From Shimia isoporae (lineage in GTDB: Bacteria > Pseudomonadota > Alphaproteobacteria > Rhodobacterales > Rhodobacteraceae), in assembly GCF_004346865.1 (NCBI RefSeq), contig NZ_SMGR01000001.1, positions 1,798,001 to 1,862,000 on the forward strand: DNA of 64,000 bases, given 5' to 3'. The notes beneath the pieces are model-generated. The model did no database searches, was not told where the DNA came from, and was given only the letters and a program-made list of their open reading frames with translations. Positions 51,575 to 60,659 of the stretch are shown piece by piece. Made by a program: the position numbers and the translations under genes. Within the stretch, counting starts at the first letter, position 1, and the number at the start of each line of letters is the position of its first letter.

Positions 51575-52561
51575 TCAAACAATCGTTTCACGCGGCATCG
51601 GTCGGATCGGAATTTCCTTGAGCAATCCGCCCACACCCATGCCCGAGATATCCGAGTGAGTCACTTCAAGCCCGCAAATCACCCGCTCCAAAACCCAGTC
51701 CGCTCCGTTCAGAGCAGGAGAGCGCGCACATCCCGGGAGACCGATCACCGGCTTCTCTCCCAGCGTTCCAAGGAACAAAAGATTTCCAGGGTCTACGGGC
51801 ATGCCAAACCGCTCTATTGTACCCCCGGCCGCGCGCACAGCTTGAGGCGCGACGTCAAGAACGTCTGAAGTCGCAGATGCGGTCAAAACGAACACGACTT
51901 CCCCCGGCGCGTCCTTCATGGCTTGCGCAAGCGGTGCAATCTCATGGCTCACCAGTGCCCGTTCCGTCATACCCATGCCCATGCGTTCCACCCGACCGGC
52001 CATGGCACGCCAACCTTTGTCTGGAAGCACTTTACCGATGGTCGTCTCGATCAGCGTCGCGGTTTTGTAAACCGGGGGCAACAGGGTCACACTTCCCGAA
52101 GCCACCGAACAAGCTGCTTCAAGTGCATCGTCACTCACCGCATAGGAAATGATCTTGATGGTCGCGATCATCCCGTCTGCGTCGACGCGATGATGGTCAG
52201 GTACCGTTGCTATGGTAATCATTGGATCCACGGCATTTATCTTGTGGATGACACCTGCATCTATTCGGATCAGACCGCAGCCTTGCGCGTAAAGGTTCAC
52301 GCGACCTGCACCTGCTCCCGTGGCACGCAAGCCGTTTGCGCCGTCGAGGACTGCCTCCGCCAATCGTGCCGCTGCGGCGTCTTCAGCCACATCACCTGCT
52401 TGCAGACGCGCCACGGTGACGGTCTCAAAGCCTGCGGCTTTCAACGCCTGCACATGGCTTGCTTCCAGCAGAGTGCCTTTAGGTATTCGCTTATCGGCAA
52501 CCAAAGAATGCGCGAGCACCGCGCCCTCCGCCTCGTTGACCGGAACGGGCCCGAACTTCAT
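51575..52561 (-). CDS. Molybdopterin-binding protein (MoeA/MogA-like) of the cox cluster
   Basis: 328 residues. The N-terminal half has MoeA-like features (VNEAEGAVLAHSLVADKRIPKGTLLEASHVQALKAAGFETVTVARLQAGD), and the C-terminal half is a MoaB/MogA-type fold with VFVLTASATSDVLDVAPQAVRAAGG and a PVIGLPGCARSPALNGADWVLER segment. In related Mo-hydroxylase clusters such proteins assist insertion or cytosine-dinucleotide modification of the cofactor; fusion to a MobA/MocA-type nucleotidyl transferase is known elsewhere but is absent here. Its start overlaps the xdhC stop (ATGA). Confidence 0.8.
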   Translation of the reverse strand: MKFGPVPVNEAEGAVLAHSLVADKRIPKGTLLEASHVQALKAAGFETVTVARLQAGDVAEDAAAARLAEAVLDGANGLRATGAGAGRVNLYAQGCGLIRIDAGVIHKINAVDPMITIATVPDHHRVDADGMIATIKIISYAVSDDALEAACSVASGSVTLLPPVYKTATLIETTIGKVLPDKGWRAMAGRVERMGMGMTERALVSHEIAPLAQAMKDAPGEVVFVLTASATSDVLDVAPQAVRAAGGTIERFGMPVDPGNLLFLGTLGEKPVIGLPGCARSPALNGADWVLERVICGLEVTHSDISGMGVGGLLKEIPIRPMPRETIV

Positions 52562-53526
52562 GCGCCCTTCCTCAATACACGCAACATCTCGCCCATGATT
52601 GAAACGGCAATCTCTGATGGCGACGCCGCTCCAATATCCAGTCCAATAGGTCCGTGGATGCGATCGATTTCTTCCGCCGAAAACCCGGCCCCCTTCAACC
52701 TCTCAACCCGTTTCGCGTGGGTGCGAGAGCTGCCCAAGGCGCCAACGTAGAAAGCTGGCGACTTCAACGCTATGTGCAACGCGGGATCATCCAGCTTCGG
52801 ATCATGCGTCAGCAAAACCAGCGCGGTACGCGCGTCCAAACCAATTCTTTGCATCGCCTCATCGGGCCATTCGTCAATGATAGTTTCACCGGGAAAACGT
52901 GCCTCGGATCCAAAAGCGCTGCGTGGGTCAACTAGCACAGGATCAAACCCGGCGATCCGGGCCATTGGAACCAAGGCCTGAGCAATATGTACGGCCCCGA
53001 CAATGGCAAGTCGCAAAGGCGGGTTGTGAATAGCTACAAAGCGCCCGTCTTCCTCGACACCGGAACGGTCCATGCGGAAGCGTTCCTCGAAGCCATCGGA
53101 CGTTAGCCTCCCGCCACCTGTCTCGGCATCACAAACATAGGCAACGGCCTTGCGCTCCGCCCGCGCCGACACAAGCTCTGCCAGAACTTCTTCGCTCAGC
53201 ACGGAACCAACTGGCTCCACAAGAACCTTGATCGTCCCGCCACAGGCCAGCCCCACGGCAAAAGCATCTCCGTCGCTGACGCCGAACTCTAATAAGATTC
53301 CCTTGCCCGTCTCGAGACTGTCCATCGCTTCAAGCATTACGGCACCTTCGACGCAGCCACCCGAAACAGACCCCTCAAGTTGGCCATCACCAGACACCAC
53401 CATCTGCGCACCAACGCGCCTTGGCGCGCTACCCCATGTCTGGACCACCGTGGCCAAAGCCGCTCCGCGTCCCGCACGATGCCACTCAAGTGCCAATTCC
53501 GGCGCGCCTTGCAAAAGCTCAGCCAT
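52558..53526 (-). CDS. XdhC/CoxF family cofactor insertion protein
   Basis: 322 residues from the second of two close ATGs (GGAGA lies 7 bases before it). An N-terminal CoxI-type domain (ATVVQTWGSAPRRVGAQMVVSGDGQLEGSVSGGCVEGAVM) and a C-terminal Rossmann-like region (LRLAIVGAVHIAQALVPMARIAGFDPVLVDPRSAF, VGALGSSRTHAKR) are both present, and the usual CXGG motif appears as LACGGTI. XdhC-type proteins bind and protect the molybdenum cofactor and promote its sulfuration before insertion into CoxL-type enzymes. Confidence 0.9.
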   Translation of the reverse strand: MAELLQGAPELALEWHRAGRGAALATVVQTWGSAPRRVGAQMVVSGDGQLEGSVSGGCVEGAVMLEAMDSLETGKGILLEFGVSDGDAFAVGLACGGTIKVLVEPVGSVLSEEVLAELVSARAERKAVAYVCDAETGGGRLTSDGFEERFRMDRSGVEEDGRFVAIHNPPLRLAIVGAVHIAQALVPMARIAGFDPVLVDPRSAFGSEARFPGETIIDEWPDEAMQRIGLDARTALVLLTHDPKLDDPALHIALKSPAFYVGALGSSRTHAKRVERLKGAGFSAEEIDRIHGPIGLDIGAASPSEIAVSIMGEMLRVLRKGA

Positions 53527-53619
53527 GTGCATTCTCCATTTTCAGTCCCACAACGATGGTCCGCTTCGCTCCGGAGGACAACCGTCTACGCCACTGCCAT
53601 CTTCCGGACCAACCCGTCG

Positions 53620-54879
53620 TCACGCATCCATACCCGCCATCAGTCGCGCCTTCTCACCCAGATCATCCGGCCTCGAGATTGCCTCCGCCAGTTCTTCCAG
53701 CGTGGCAATGGAATGCCCTGCCCGAAAGCTGTGCACATACGGCAACATCGCCTTGATCCCTTGCGCCTTGGCCGCAAAACCTTCCCAGCGCAGCAGCGGA
53801 TTGAGCCAGATCAGCCTTTTGCTGGACAGCTGCAGTCGCTGCATCTCTATTGCCAAAGCCTCAGGGTCCCCGCGATCAAGACCATCCGAGATCAGAAGAA
53901 CCACCGCACCTTGTCCCATGACCCGCCGCGACCAGTCCCGATTGAAGGAATGCAGGCACTCGCCAATACGCGTGCCGCCCTCCCAGTCCTGCGCCTCGGC
54001 ACCTGCGGCCGCCAACGCCGCATCAACGTCTTTGGTTGCAAGATGACGGGTGATGTTTGTCAGCCGCGTGCCGAAGGTAAAGCCATGCACCTTGGCCCAA
54101 CCGGCGCCCTTTGTATTCGCAACGGCGTGGAGAAAATGCAAAACCATCCGGCTGTATTGGCTCATAGACCCTGAAATATCGCAAATCACCACCAAATTGG
54201 GCCAGCGTATTCGGCGGCTTTTCTTCGCCGGCATCTGCAGTTCACCACCTTGGCGCATGGAATTGCGCATAGTAGCGCGCCAGTCCGGCCGCCAGCCCAG
54301 CGCATCCGCTTTCATCCGCCGCGATTTGATCGGCTGAACCGGCAAGGCCATGCGAGACAGCATACGTTTTGCCTGAGCGATCTCCTCGGTGCTCATCTGT
54401 TCAAAATCCAGCGTGCGAAGCTTTTCTTCGGTCGAGATTGTCATCGATGCATCGATTTCTATCTCTGTACCTTCCTCCTCATCGGACAGCCCTTCAGGCA
54501 CATCCTGATTAGCCCCGTCCAGCAAGGCCTCCGCCGCGCGCTTTTCGCCGGCTTGCCCCGCGCGTTCTTCCTGAACGCCACGTACTGCGGGCAACATCAT
54601 CGACATCATGTGCTCGAGGTATCGCGGGTCGCGCCAATACAGCCGGAAAACCTGAGCGAACACGGTGCGGTGTTCCGGACGCGAAACGAAACAGGCGTGC
54701 AGCGTCCAGAAGAAATCCTGCTTGGAGGTAAAGCCCGCCGCTTCGACTGCCCGGATCGCGTCGATCACGCGCCCGGGACCAATCGGGAGCCCCGCCTTGC
54801 GCAGGGAGCGCGCAAACCAGGTGATGTTCTGGGTCAGCTTGGGATCATCGGGGATTTCAAGAGGCAGGTATTCAGGCAT
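53620..54879 (-). CDS. CoxE-like von Willebrand factor A domain protein
   Basis: 419 residues. A helical N-terminal part (about 1-230) with an acidic linker (EEEGTEIEIDASMT) precedes a VWA domain whose MIDAS begins DISGSMS (DxSxS) in VVICDISGSM. CoxE acts with the MoxR-type ATPase CoxD in maturation of the molybdenum (and Cu) active site of CO dehydrogenases. It lies 93 bases upstream of xdhC and 59 bases downstream of the coxD stop. Catalysis by VWA proteins is not expected; it is probably a chaperone partner. Confidence 0.9.
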   Translation of the reverse strand: MPEYLPLEIPDDPKLTQNITWFARSLRKAGLPIGPGRVIDAIRAVEAAGFTSKQDFFWTLHACFVSRPEHRTVFAQVFRLYWRDPRYLEHMMSMMLPAVRGVQEERAGQAGEKRAAEALLDGANQDVPEGLSDEEEGTEIEIDASMTISTEEKLRTLDFEQMSTEEIAQAKRMLSRMALPVQPIKSRRMKADALGWRPDWRATMRNSMRQGGELQMPAKKSRRIRWPNLVVICDISGSMSQYSRMVLHFLHAVANTKGAGWAKVHGFTFGTRLTNITRHLATKDVDAALAAAGAEAQDWEGGTRIGECLHSFNRDWSRRVMGQGAVVLLISDGLDRGDPEALAIEMQRLQLSSKRLIWLNPLLRWEGFAAKAQGIKAMLPYVHSFRAGHSIATLEELAEAISRPDDLGEKARLMAGMDA

Positions 54880-54938
54880 TCAAAGCAACAAAGGGCCAGT
54901 TTGGGGCCCTTCCCTGTTTTCTACAGCCGCATGAGGCA

Positions 54939-55847
54939 TCATGCAGGCTCCAGCGTCGCCCGCGCCTCATCAAGCAACCGTTTGGCCTCAGAGCCCTGAA
55001 GTTTGGCAATGTCATCCTGATACTTCAGAACCGCTCCCAGCGTGTCCGCAATCACTTCGGGGCTCAGCGTCAGCACGTCCAGCGCGAGCAGGCATTTGGC
55101 CCAGTCAATCGTTTCGGCAACGCCAGGTTTTTTGAACAGGTCTTCGGTACGCAACCGCTGCACAAAAGCGACGACCTCTCTACTTAGGGCTTCCGCCGCC
55201 TCTGGCGCACGAGATGTAAGGATTTCCATTTCACGCGCGAAATCGGGGTAATCCACCCAATGGTAAAGACACCGCCGCTTCAGCGCATCGTGGACCTCGC
55301 GTGTCCGGTTAGAGGTGACAATCACAATTGGCGGCTCCGGAGCCTTGATGGTGCCGATTTCCGGAATGGTCACCTGAAAATCGCTCAAGGCTTCAAGCAA
55401 GAAGGCTTCAAATGGCTCATCCGTGCGGTCCAGTTCGTCGATCAACAAAACCGGCGCACCTCCGTTGTGCGGGCGCATCGCTTGCAAAAGCGGTCGCTCT
55501 ACGAGGTAGTCCGGGCCGAAGAGCTCCTCCTGCAATGCGGCTCTGTCAGCTCCGCCACTGGCCTCTGCCGTGCGGATCGCAACCATCTGCGCCGCGAAAT
55601 TCCATTCATAGACAGCGCTCGCCGCGTCCAGACCCTCGTAGCATTGCAGTCGGATCAGATCGCGCCCCAAGGCGCTTGCGATGGCCTTTGCGATCTCGGT
55701 CTTGCCGACGCCAGCTTCCCCTTCGAGGAAAATCGGTCGCCCCAGCCGCAATGCCAGAAATGTCACCGTCGCAAGATCGCGCCCGCAAACATAGCCTTCG
55801 CCGGCCAGCAGTTCCTGCACATGATCAATGCTGCTCACTTCGCTCAT
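54939..55847 (-). CDS. CoxD-like MoxR AAA+ ATPase
   Basis: 302 residues from MSEVSSIDHVQ after an excellent AAAGGGGAGG; the open frame runs 15 codons further up without a ribosome binding site. Walker A is GEAGVGKTEIAKA, Walker B LLIDELDR, sensor 1 IVTSNRTRE and the arginine finger region ALKRRCLYHW. MoxR ATPases work with VWA proteins to remodel enzyme complexes; in Oligotropha-type cox clusters CoxD helps mature the Mo site. It is the first gene of this minus-strand cluster, so the promoter must lie between 55848 and the divergent gene at 56037. Confidence 0.92.
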   Translation of the reverse strand: MSEVSSIDHVQELLAGEGYVCGRDLATVTFLALRLGRPIFLEGEAGVGKTEIAKAIASALGRDLIRLQCYEGLDAASAVYEWNFAAQMVAIRTAEASGGADRAALQEELFGPDYLVERPLLQAMRPHNGGAPVLLIDELDRTDEPFEAFLLEALSDFQVTIPEIGTIKAPEPPIVIVTSNRTREVHDALKRRCLYHWVDYPDFAREMEILTSRAPEAAEALSREVVAFVQRLRTEDLFKKPGVAETIDWAKCLLALDVLTLSPEVIADTLGAVLKYQDDIAKLQGSEAKRLLDEARATLEPA

Positions 55848-56036
55848 CGCGACCTCCCCTTTGGGCGTCAGGCTGCACATGACGCTTCTCAAAGGTCAAT
55901 ACGCACCGCCCGCGACAAAAGTTGTAGAAAAGCTGCCCGCTTCCCAATTTTTGCCGCAAATGGCCACTAGCTTCGTTACCAATAACAAGTGACCGCGCGC
56001 CCGATCGGGACGACGCAGGGTACAAGGATTGAGCAA

Positions 56037-56981
56037 ATGCAGGATTCCCCAAACGGCTTTGACGTGCCGATGCTGGGTTTGAAACGGGCCGCCTGGCTGG
56101 CCAAACTGGAAGAAGTTGCCGAAGAACACGGTCACTTCCAGCCGCTAGGAGAGCGCCACTGCGCCACTCTCATCGAAGACAAGCCTATTCTTCTTGTGAC
56201 CTTTGAAACCATGCAGGGCATCCAGAAGCGCGGAGACACAGGACAGCCGCTTGGCTGGGAACTGGTACGCGAGCTGGGCTGGTCACATTTGTGCATCCTC
56301 TGTGACGGTAATACGTGGTATCGCGAACCCGAGGTGATCGCCTATTTCGATCGCTTGACCGACGACGGCTTCTTTGACGAATTCGATCAGGTGATTTTCT
56401 ATGGGGCCGGTACCTGTGGATACGCGGCAGCAGCTTTCTCTTTGGCGGCCCCGGGCGCAACCGTAATCGCCGTCAAGCCACAGGCCACACTGGCACCCGA
56501 CATGGCTTCTTGGGACCACCGCTTCCCTGCTGCGCGCCGGCGGTCCTTTTCCGGCCGGTACGGCTATGCCCCGGACATGCTGGGAGGCGCCGAGAAAGCT
56601 TTCGTCATCTATGACCCGCTGGAAGACCTAGATGCTATGCACGCGGCGCTATATCGCCGCCGCAATGTCGAATTGCTTCCGGTGCCGCGCATGGGGAGCT
56701 TGCTTGAACCGCAACTTCTAGAAATGCAAATTCTTTTCCGCATTCTGGCCAAAGCCGGCGCCGGCAAACTTGATCGGCAGGCGTTTTACAAACTCTACCG
56801 CGCACGGCGCAACCACCTGCGCTACCTGAATCGTCTTCTGGCCGATATCGAGGCCAAAAAGCGCCCGTATATCAAGGCACTGCTCTGTGCGAACGTCGCC
56901 CGCCGCCTGCACGAGCCCCGCTATATGCGGAAGCTCGATCTATTGGTTCAGGCCGCGGACGCCGGACGACTGGCCAGCTAA
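56037..56981 (+). CDS. Conserved protein of unknown function, degenerate alpha/beta-hydrolase-like
   Basis: 314 residues from MQDSPNGFDVPMLG (AAGGAT upstream); a GTG 16 codons earlier is possible. The central FYGAGTCGYAAAAFSLAAPGATVIAVKPQATL resembles the nucleophile elbow region of alpha/beta hydrolases (YGxSxGGYAA), but where the nucleophilic serine would stand there is a glycine. It also has a DPLEDLDAMHAALYRR segment and a basic helical tail. Database annotations of relatives as sulfate-reductase-like seem doubtful from the motifs. Its place upstream of pyrC is conserved in my memory of roseobacters but its role is unknown. Confidence 0.7.
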   Translation: MQDSPNGFDVPMLGLKRAAWLAKLEEVAEEHGHFQPLGERHCATLIEDKPILLVTFETMQGIQKRGDTGQPLGWELVRELGWSHLCILCDGNTWYREPEVIAYFDRLTDDGFFDEFDQVIFYGAGTCGYAAAAFSLAAPGATVIAVKPQATLAPDMASWDHRFPAARRRSFSGRYGYAPDMLGGAEKAFVIYDPLEDLDAMHAALYRRRNVELLPVPRMGSLLEPQLLEMQILFRILAKAGAGKLDRQAFYKLYRARRNHLRYLNRLLADIEAKKRPYIKALLCANVARRLHEPRYMRKLDLLVQAADAGRLAS

Positions 56982-56989
56982 TCCGTTTT

Positions 56990-57037
56990 CCAGCCCCGAC
57001 AGGGCTGGATTGCGCGGCCGCTTTTGTGTAAGCGGCC
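56990..57037 (+). promoter_or_regulatory. Tandem hairpins in the pyrC leader
   Basis: Hairpin 1: CCAGCCC/GGGCTGG (56990-57008) with a CGACA loop. Hairpin 2: GGCCGCTT/AAGCGGCC (57016-57037), perfect 8-bp stem with a 6-base loop, ending 3 bases before the pyrC ATG. No Shine-Dalgarno is left unpaired, so translation control is likely. Confidence 0.55.
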
Positions 57038-57040
57038 CCT

Positions 57041-58084
57041 ATGACCCAAAGCCTGACGATTGCCCGCCCCGACGATTGGCACCTGCATCTGCGCGACGGC
57101 GCGATGTTGGCCGCTGTTCTGCCCGAAACCGCGCGAGACTTTGGCCGCGCGATCATCATGCCGAATCTCGTGCCACCGGTTGTCACCGGCGCGCAGGCTG
57201 CGGCCTACCGCGATCGCATTCTAACCGCTCTTCCTGACGACGCGGACTTTGTCCCATTGATGACGCTCTACCTCACCGAGGACACAGATCCAGAGGATGT
57301 TGCCGCAGCCCATGCCTCCGGTCTTGTGAAAGCCGTAAAGCTCTATCCGGCGGGTGCGACCACCAATTCCGCTTCCGGCGTTACTGACTTCGACAAAGTG
57401 CGCGGTGTCCTGGAAAAAATGGCCGAGATCGGCCTTACGCTTTGCACACATGGCGAAGTGACCGACCATGACATCGACATTTTCGACCGCGAAGCGGTGT
57501 TTATTGACCGTGTGCTTGACCCGATCCGTCGGTCAACGCCCGGCCTCCGCGTCGTTATGGAACACATCACGACAGGCAACGCTGCTGAGTATGTGAAGTC
57601 TCAGGACAATGACCTTGCTGCGACAATCACCACGCACCACCTGATTATCAACCGCAACCACATTCTGGTCGGCGGAATCAAACCGCACTACTACTGCCTG
57701 CCAGTGGCCAAGCGCGAAGAGCATCGCATCGCCCTGCGCGCTGCTGCGACCTCAGGCGACAAGCGCTTTTTCCTTGGTACCGACAGCGCGCCGCACCTGG
57801 ATGGTGACAAGCTCGCCGCCTGCGGATGTGCCGGCTGTTTCACCGCCACAAACACCATGCCTCTTCTGGCACACGTGTTTGAAGAAGACGGCGCACTCGA
57901 CAAACTCGAGGGGTTCGCGTCCTTGAATGGTCCGGCGTTTTACAAATTGCCCGTAAACGACACGCGACTGACTCTGGTCAAATCGGATGTCGCGACAGTG
58001 TTCCCTGAAAAAATCGTCACCGAAAACGGCCCCGTAACCGTCTTTGATCCGGGCTACCCGATCCACTGGTCCGTCGCCCGTTAA
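57041..58084 (+). CDS. pyrC: Dihydroorotase (class II, PyrC type)
   Basis: Closes N-carbamoyl-L-aspartate to dihydroorotate in UMP synthesis. 347 residues with the di-zinc site: DWHLHLRDG near residue 12, the carboxylated lysine in [16 protein letters not shown], histidines in TLCTHGEV and VVMEHIT and a late GTDSAPH. The 100-series loop [12 protein letters not shown] matches class II enzymes. It starts right behind a perfect hairpin rather than a ribosome binding site, and the pyrE gene follows after 27 bases. Confidence 0.97.
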   Translation: MTQSLTIARPDDWHLHLRDGAMLAAVLPETARDFGRAIIMPNLVPPVVTGAQAAAYRDRILTALPDDADFVPLMTLYLTEDTDPEDVAAAHASGLVKAVKLYPAGATTNSASGVTDFDKVRGVLEKMAEIGLTLCTHGEVTDHDIDIFDREAVFIDRVLDPIRRSTPGLRVVMEHITTGNAAEYVKSQDNDLAATITTHHLIINRNHILVGGIKPHYYCLPVAKREEHRIALRAAATSGDKRFFLGTDSAPHLDGDKLAACGCAGCFTATNTMPLLAHVFEEDGALDKLEGFASLNGPAFYKLPVNDTRLTLVKSDVATVFPEKIVTENGPVTVFDPGYPIHWSVAR

Positions 58085-58111
58085 CGCCCTTCTTACTCAA
58101 AGGACACGTTC

Positions 58112-58792
58112 ATGATCCCAACCGCCTTCCCGCCGAAAGAAGAAATCGCCCGCCTGACCGCCCGTATGCTGCTGGAAATTGGCGCTGTGAATTTCAACAC
58201 CGACGAGCCCTACACACTGGCCTCCGGCCTACCTTCCCCAAGCTACATTGACTGCCGCAAGCTGATCTCCTTCCCGCGCATCCGCGCGACGCTGATGGAC
58301 TTCATGACCGTGACCGTGATGCGCGAAGCGGGCTTTGAGGCGTTCGACAACATCGCCGGAGGTGAAACCGCAGGCATTCCGTTCGCGGCTCTTGTGGCAG
58401 AACGCATGGCACTGCCGATGACCTATGTGCGTAAGAAACCCAAAGGCTATGGTAAAAACGCCCGCATCGAAGGCGCCATGAGTGAAGGCGAACGCGTGCT
58501 GTTGGTCGAAGATCTCACCACCGACGGCGGTTCAAAACTGTCTTTTGTCGACGCGATCCGTGAAACCGGAGCGACCTGCGGCAACACGGCCGTAATTTTC
58601 TATTACGACATCTTTCCGGAAACCGAAAAAACTCTCGGAGACCACGGCGTTGCCCTGCACTACCTTTGTACGTGGTGGGATGTGCTTGCTGAAGCAAAGG
58701 CTCAACAAGCCTTTTCTGCAGAAACACTCGCCGAAGTGGAAAACTTCCTCAACGACCCGCGGGCATGGCAGGAAGCGCGCAAGGGTTCTTGA
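58112..58792 (+). CDS. pyrE: Orotate phosphoribosyltransferase
   Basis: Adds PRPP ribose-5-phosphate to orotate to give OMP. 226 residues with the PRPP-binding loop [17 protein letters not shown] and the conserved [11 protein letters not shown] and [19 protein letters not shown]. The start follows AAAGGACAC. It is in the same operon as pyrC, which supplies dihydroorotate; no other pyrimidine genes are adjacent. The length slightly exceeds the E. coli enzyme because of an N-terminal helix and a C-terminal extension. Confidence 0.97.
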   Translation: MIPTAFPPKEEIARLTARMLLEIGAVNFNTDEPYTLASGLPSPSYIDCRKLISFPRIRATLMDFMTVTVMREAGFEAFDNIAGGETAGIPFAALVAERMALPMTYVRKKPKGYGKNARIEGAMSEGERVLLVEDLTTDGGSKLSFVDAIRETGATCGNTAVIFYYDIFPETEKTLGDHGVALHYLCTWWDVLAEAKAQQAFSAETLAEVENFLNDPRAWQEARKGS

Positions 58793-58866
58793 CCCGTCCA
58801 GCAAAAAATCTGCCCTGCCTAGTCCGGTACGTTTGACCGGATAGACACAAGATGTTGACGCATCCC

Positions 58867-58895
58867 TGCCCGCTCTGACAAAATCAGGGCGGGCA
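58867..58895 (+). other. 12-bp stem-loop after pyrE
   Basis: Arms 58867-58878 and 58884-58895 pair over 12 positions with one G-U pair, loop CAAAA. No long T-run follows, so it may be a weak terminator. It abuts the DnaA-like box 4 bases downstream. Confidence 0.55.
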
Positions 58896-58898
58896 AAG

Positions 58899-58907
58899 TT
58901 ATCCACA
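58899..58907 (+). promoter_or_regulatory. DnaA box (TTATCCACA) upstream of dnaB
   Basis: An exact match to the strong DnaA-box consensus TTATCCACA, 125 bases upstream of the dnaB start. A single perfect 9-mer is expected only rarely by chance. Function as a dnaB autoregulatory site or DnaA-titration site is inferred. Confidence 0.55.
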
Positions 58908-59031
58908 GGCGTTCCACACAAACATACAATTTGCCCTCGTCGCGGGCCTTGTCGTAGAACGCTCTGCATCACTTTGCAGGCAAGAACCGATTCAGATCAC
59001 GGGCGCTTCAACGCCCGGCTCAGGGACAGAC

Positions 59032-60525
59032 ATGAACGAAATCGCACCGATGAATGCCGCCCCTGCCCCCGAGGCAGCCGAAGCGGACCCGATGCCTCAT
59101 TCCATTGAGGCCGAACAGCAGCTTCTAGGCGCGATCCTGACCAACAACGACATCTTCGACCGCGTGGCTTCGGTCATCACATCTGAACATTTCTACGACC
59201 CGGTTCACGCGCGGATCTATGAAGTAGCCGCCGCCCGCATCGCCAAGAACAACCTTGCGTCTCCTGTCACGCTCAAAGCCTTTCTGGAGGACGACGAAGG
59301 CCTAAAGGAACTCGGTGGCCCGGCTTACCTCGCCCGACTGGCCGGTGCGGCAATCTCGGCCTTCGCTGCTCGTGACTATGCGCAGATGATCTATGATATG
59401 GCGATCCGTCGGGAGCTCATCGGCCTTGGCGACAACATCTCCACCAAGGCGCGCAAAGCCGACGTGAAGCTGGAGCCAAAAGAGCAGATCGTTGAAGCCG
59501 AACAGGCGCTTTACAAGCTGTCCGAGCAAGGTCAGACAGAACGCGGTTTTGTGTCCTTCCTGAAAGCCGTGACCGAAGCGGTCAACACCGCCAATGCTGC
59601 TTATCAGCGCGACGGCGGTCTTGCCGGCATCTCTACCGGCCTGATCGATCTCGACAAGAAACTCGGGGGCCTGCACCCGTCAGACCTTTTGATCCTTGCA
59701 GGTCGTCCTTCGATGGGCAAAACCTCTCTGGCCACCAACATCGCGTTCAACGTCGCCAAAGCCTACAAGAAGGGCACCAAACCGGACGGCACAGAAGGCG
59801 CGGTCGAAGGCGGCGTGGTCGGTTTCTATTCGCTCGAAATGAGCGCCGAACAGCTCGCAGCGCGAATTCTTTCCGAGGCGGCCGAGATTCCTTCCGAACA
59901 GATCCGCAAGGGTGACATGACGGAGGCCGAATTCCGCCGCTTCGTCGAAGCCGCGAAATCCCTTGAAGCCTGCCCCCTCTTTATCGACGACACGCCCGCG
60001 CTCCCGATCGCCCAGCTCGCCGCTCGCGCTCGCCGCCTGAAGCGGACACATGGTCTGGATGTTCTGATCATCGACTATCTTCAGCTTTGTCGCGGCACCG
60101 CCGATAACCGCGTTCAGGAAATCGCTGAAATCTCGATGGGCATGAAGGCCATCGCAAAAGAACTCAACATCCCCGTTATCGCCCTGTCACAGCTCTCGCG
60201 TACTGTCGAAAGCCGAGACGACAAACGCCCTCAGCTTTCGGACCTGCGTGAATCGGGCTCGATCGAACAGGATGCCGACGTGGTAATGTTTGTTTTCCGC
60301 GAGGAATACTACGCAGAGCGGGAGAAACCCTCCGACGACCGTCTCGACGAGATGGCCGCGTGGCAGGAACGTATGGAACGCCTGCACGGTCGTGCCGAAG
60401 TCATCCTTGGCAAACAGCGTCACGGCCCGATCGGAACCGTGGACCTCAGCTTCGAGGGTCGGTTCACACGCTTTGGCAACCTTGTCCAGCCATGGCAGAA
60501 CGACGGTGAGGACGGCGAGTTCTAA
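59032..60525 (+). CDS. dnaB: Replicative DNA helicase
   Basis: The 497-residue hexameric helicase that opens the fork. Its N-terminal domain (PHSIEAEQQLLGAIL) precedes the RecA-like core: Walker A GRPSMGKTSLATNIAFN, Walker B LIIDYLQL, DELxx region ALSQLSRTVESRDDKRPQLSDLRESGSIEQDADVVMFV with the arginine finger, and HGPIGTVDLSF. N-terminal Ala/Pro-rich leader MNEIAPMNAAPAPEAAEADP is a common alphaproteobacterial addition. A 134-base gap separates it from alr. An exact DnaA-box 9-mer lies upstream. Confidence 0.98.
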   Translation: MNEIAPMNAAPAPEAAEADPMPHSIEAEQQLLGAILTNNDIFDRVASVITSEHFYDPVHARIYEVAAARIAKNNLASPVTLKAFLEDDEGLKELGGPAYLARLAGAAISAFAARDYAQMIYDMAIRRELIGLGDNISTKARKADVKLEPKEQIVEAEQALYKLSEQGQTERGFVSFLKAVTEAVNTANAAYQRDGGLAGISTGLIDLDKKLGGLHPSDLLILAGRPSMGKTSLATNIAFNVAKAYKKGTKPDGTEGAVEGGVVGFYSLEMSAEQLAARILSEAAEIPSEQIRKGDMTEAEFRRFVEAAKSLEACPLFIDDTPALPIAQLAARARRLKRTHGLDVLIIDYLQLCRGTADNRVQEIAEISMGMKAIAKELNIPVIALSQLSRTVESRDDKRPQLSDLRESGSIEQDADVVMFVFREEYYAEREKPSDDRLDEMAAWQERMERLHGRAEVILGKQRHGPIGTVDLSFEGRFTRFGNLVQPWQNDGEDGEF

Positions 60526-60659
60526 AACGCCATCTTGAATGTCCTCATTTCGCTCGCCTTGCGCACCACCGGAGAAATTGCGCTGAAACTGGGTGTCGCG
60601 ATAGAGAGCCCCGCCGATTTCCCTTGACCCTTTTTTCCTGAACGACAAAAAACGCTGCC

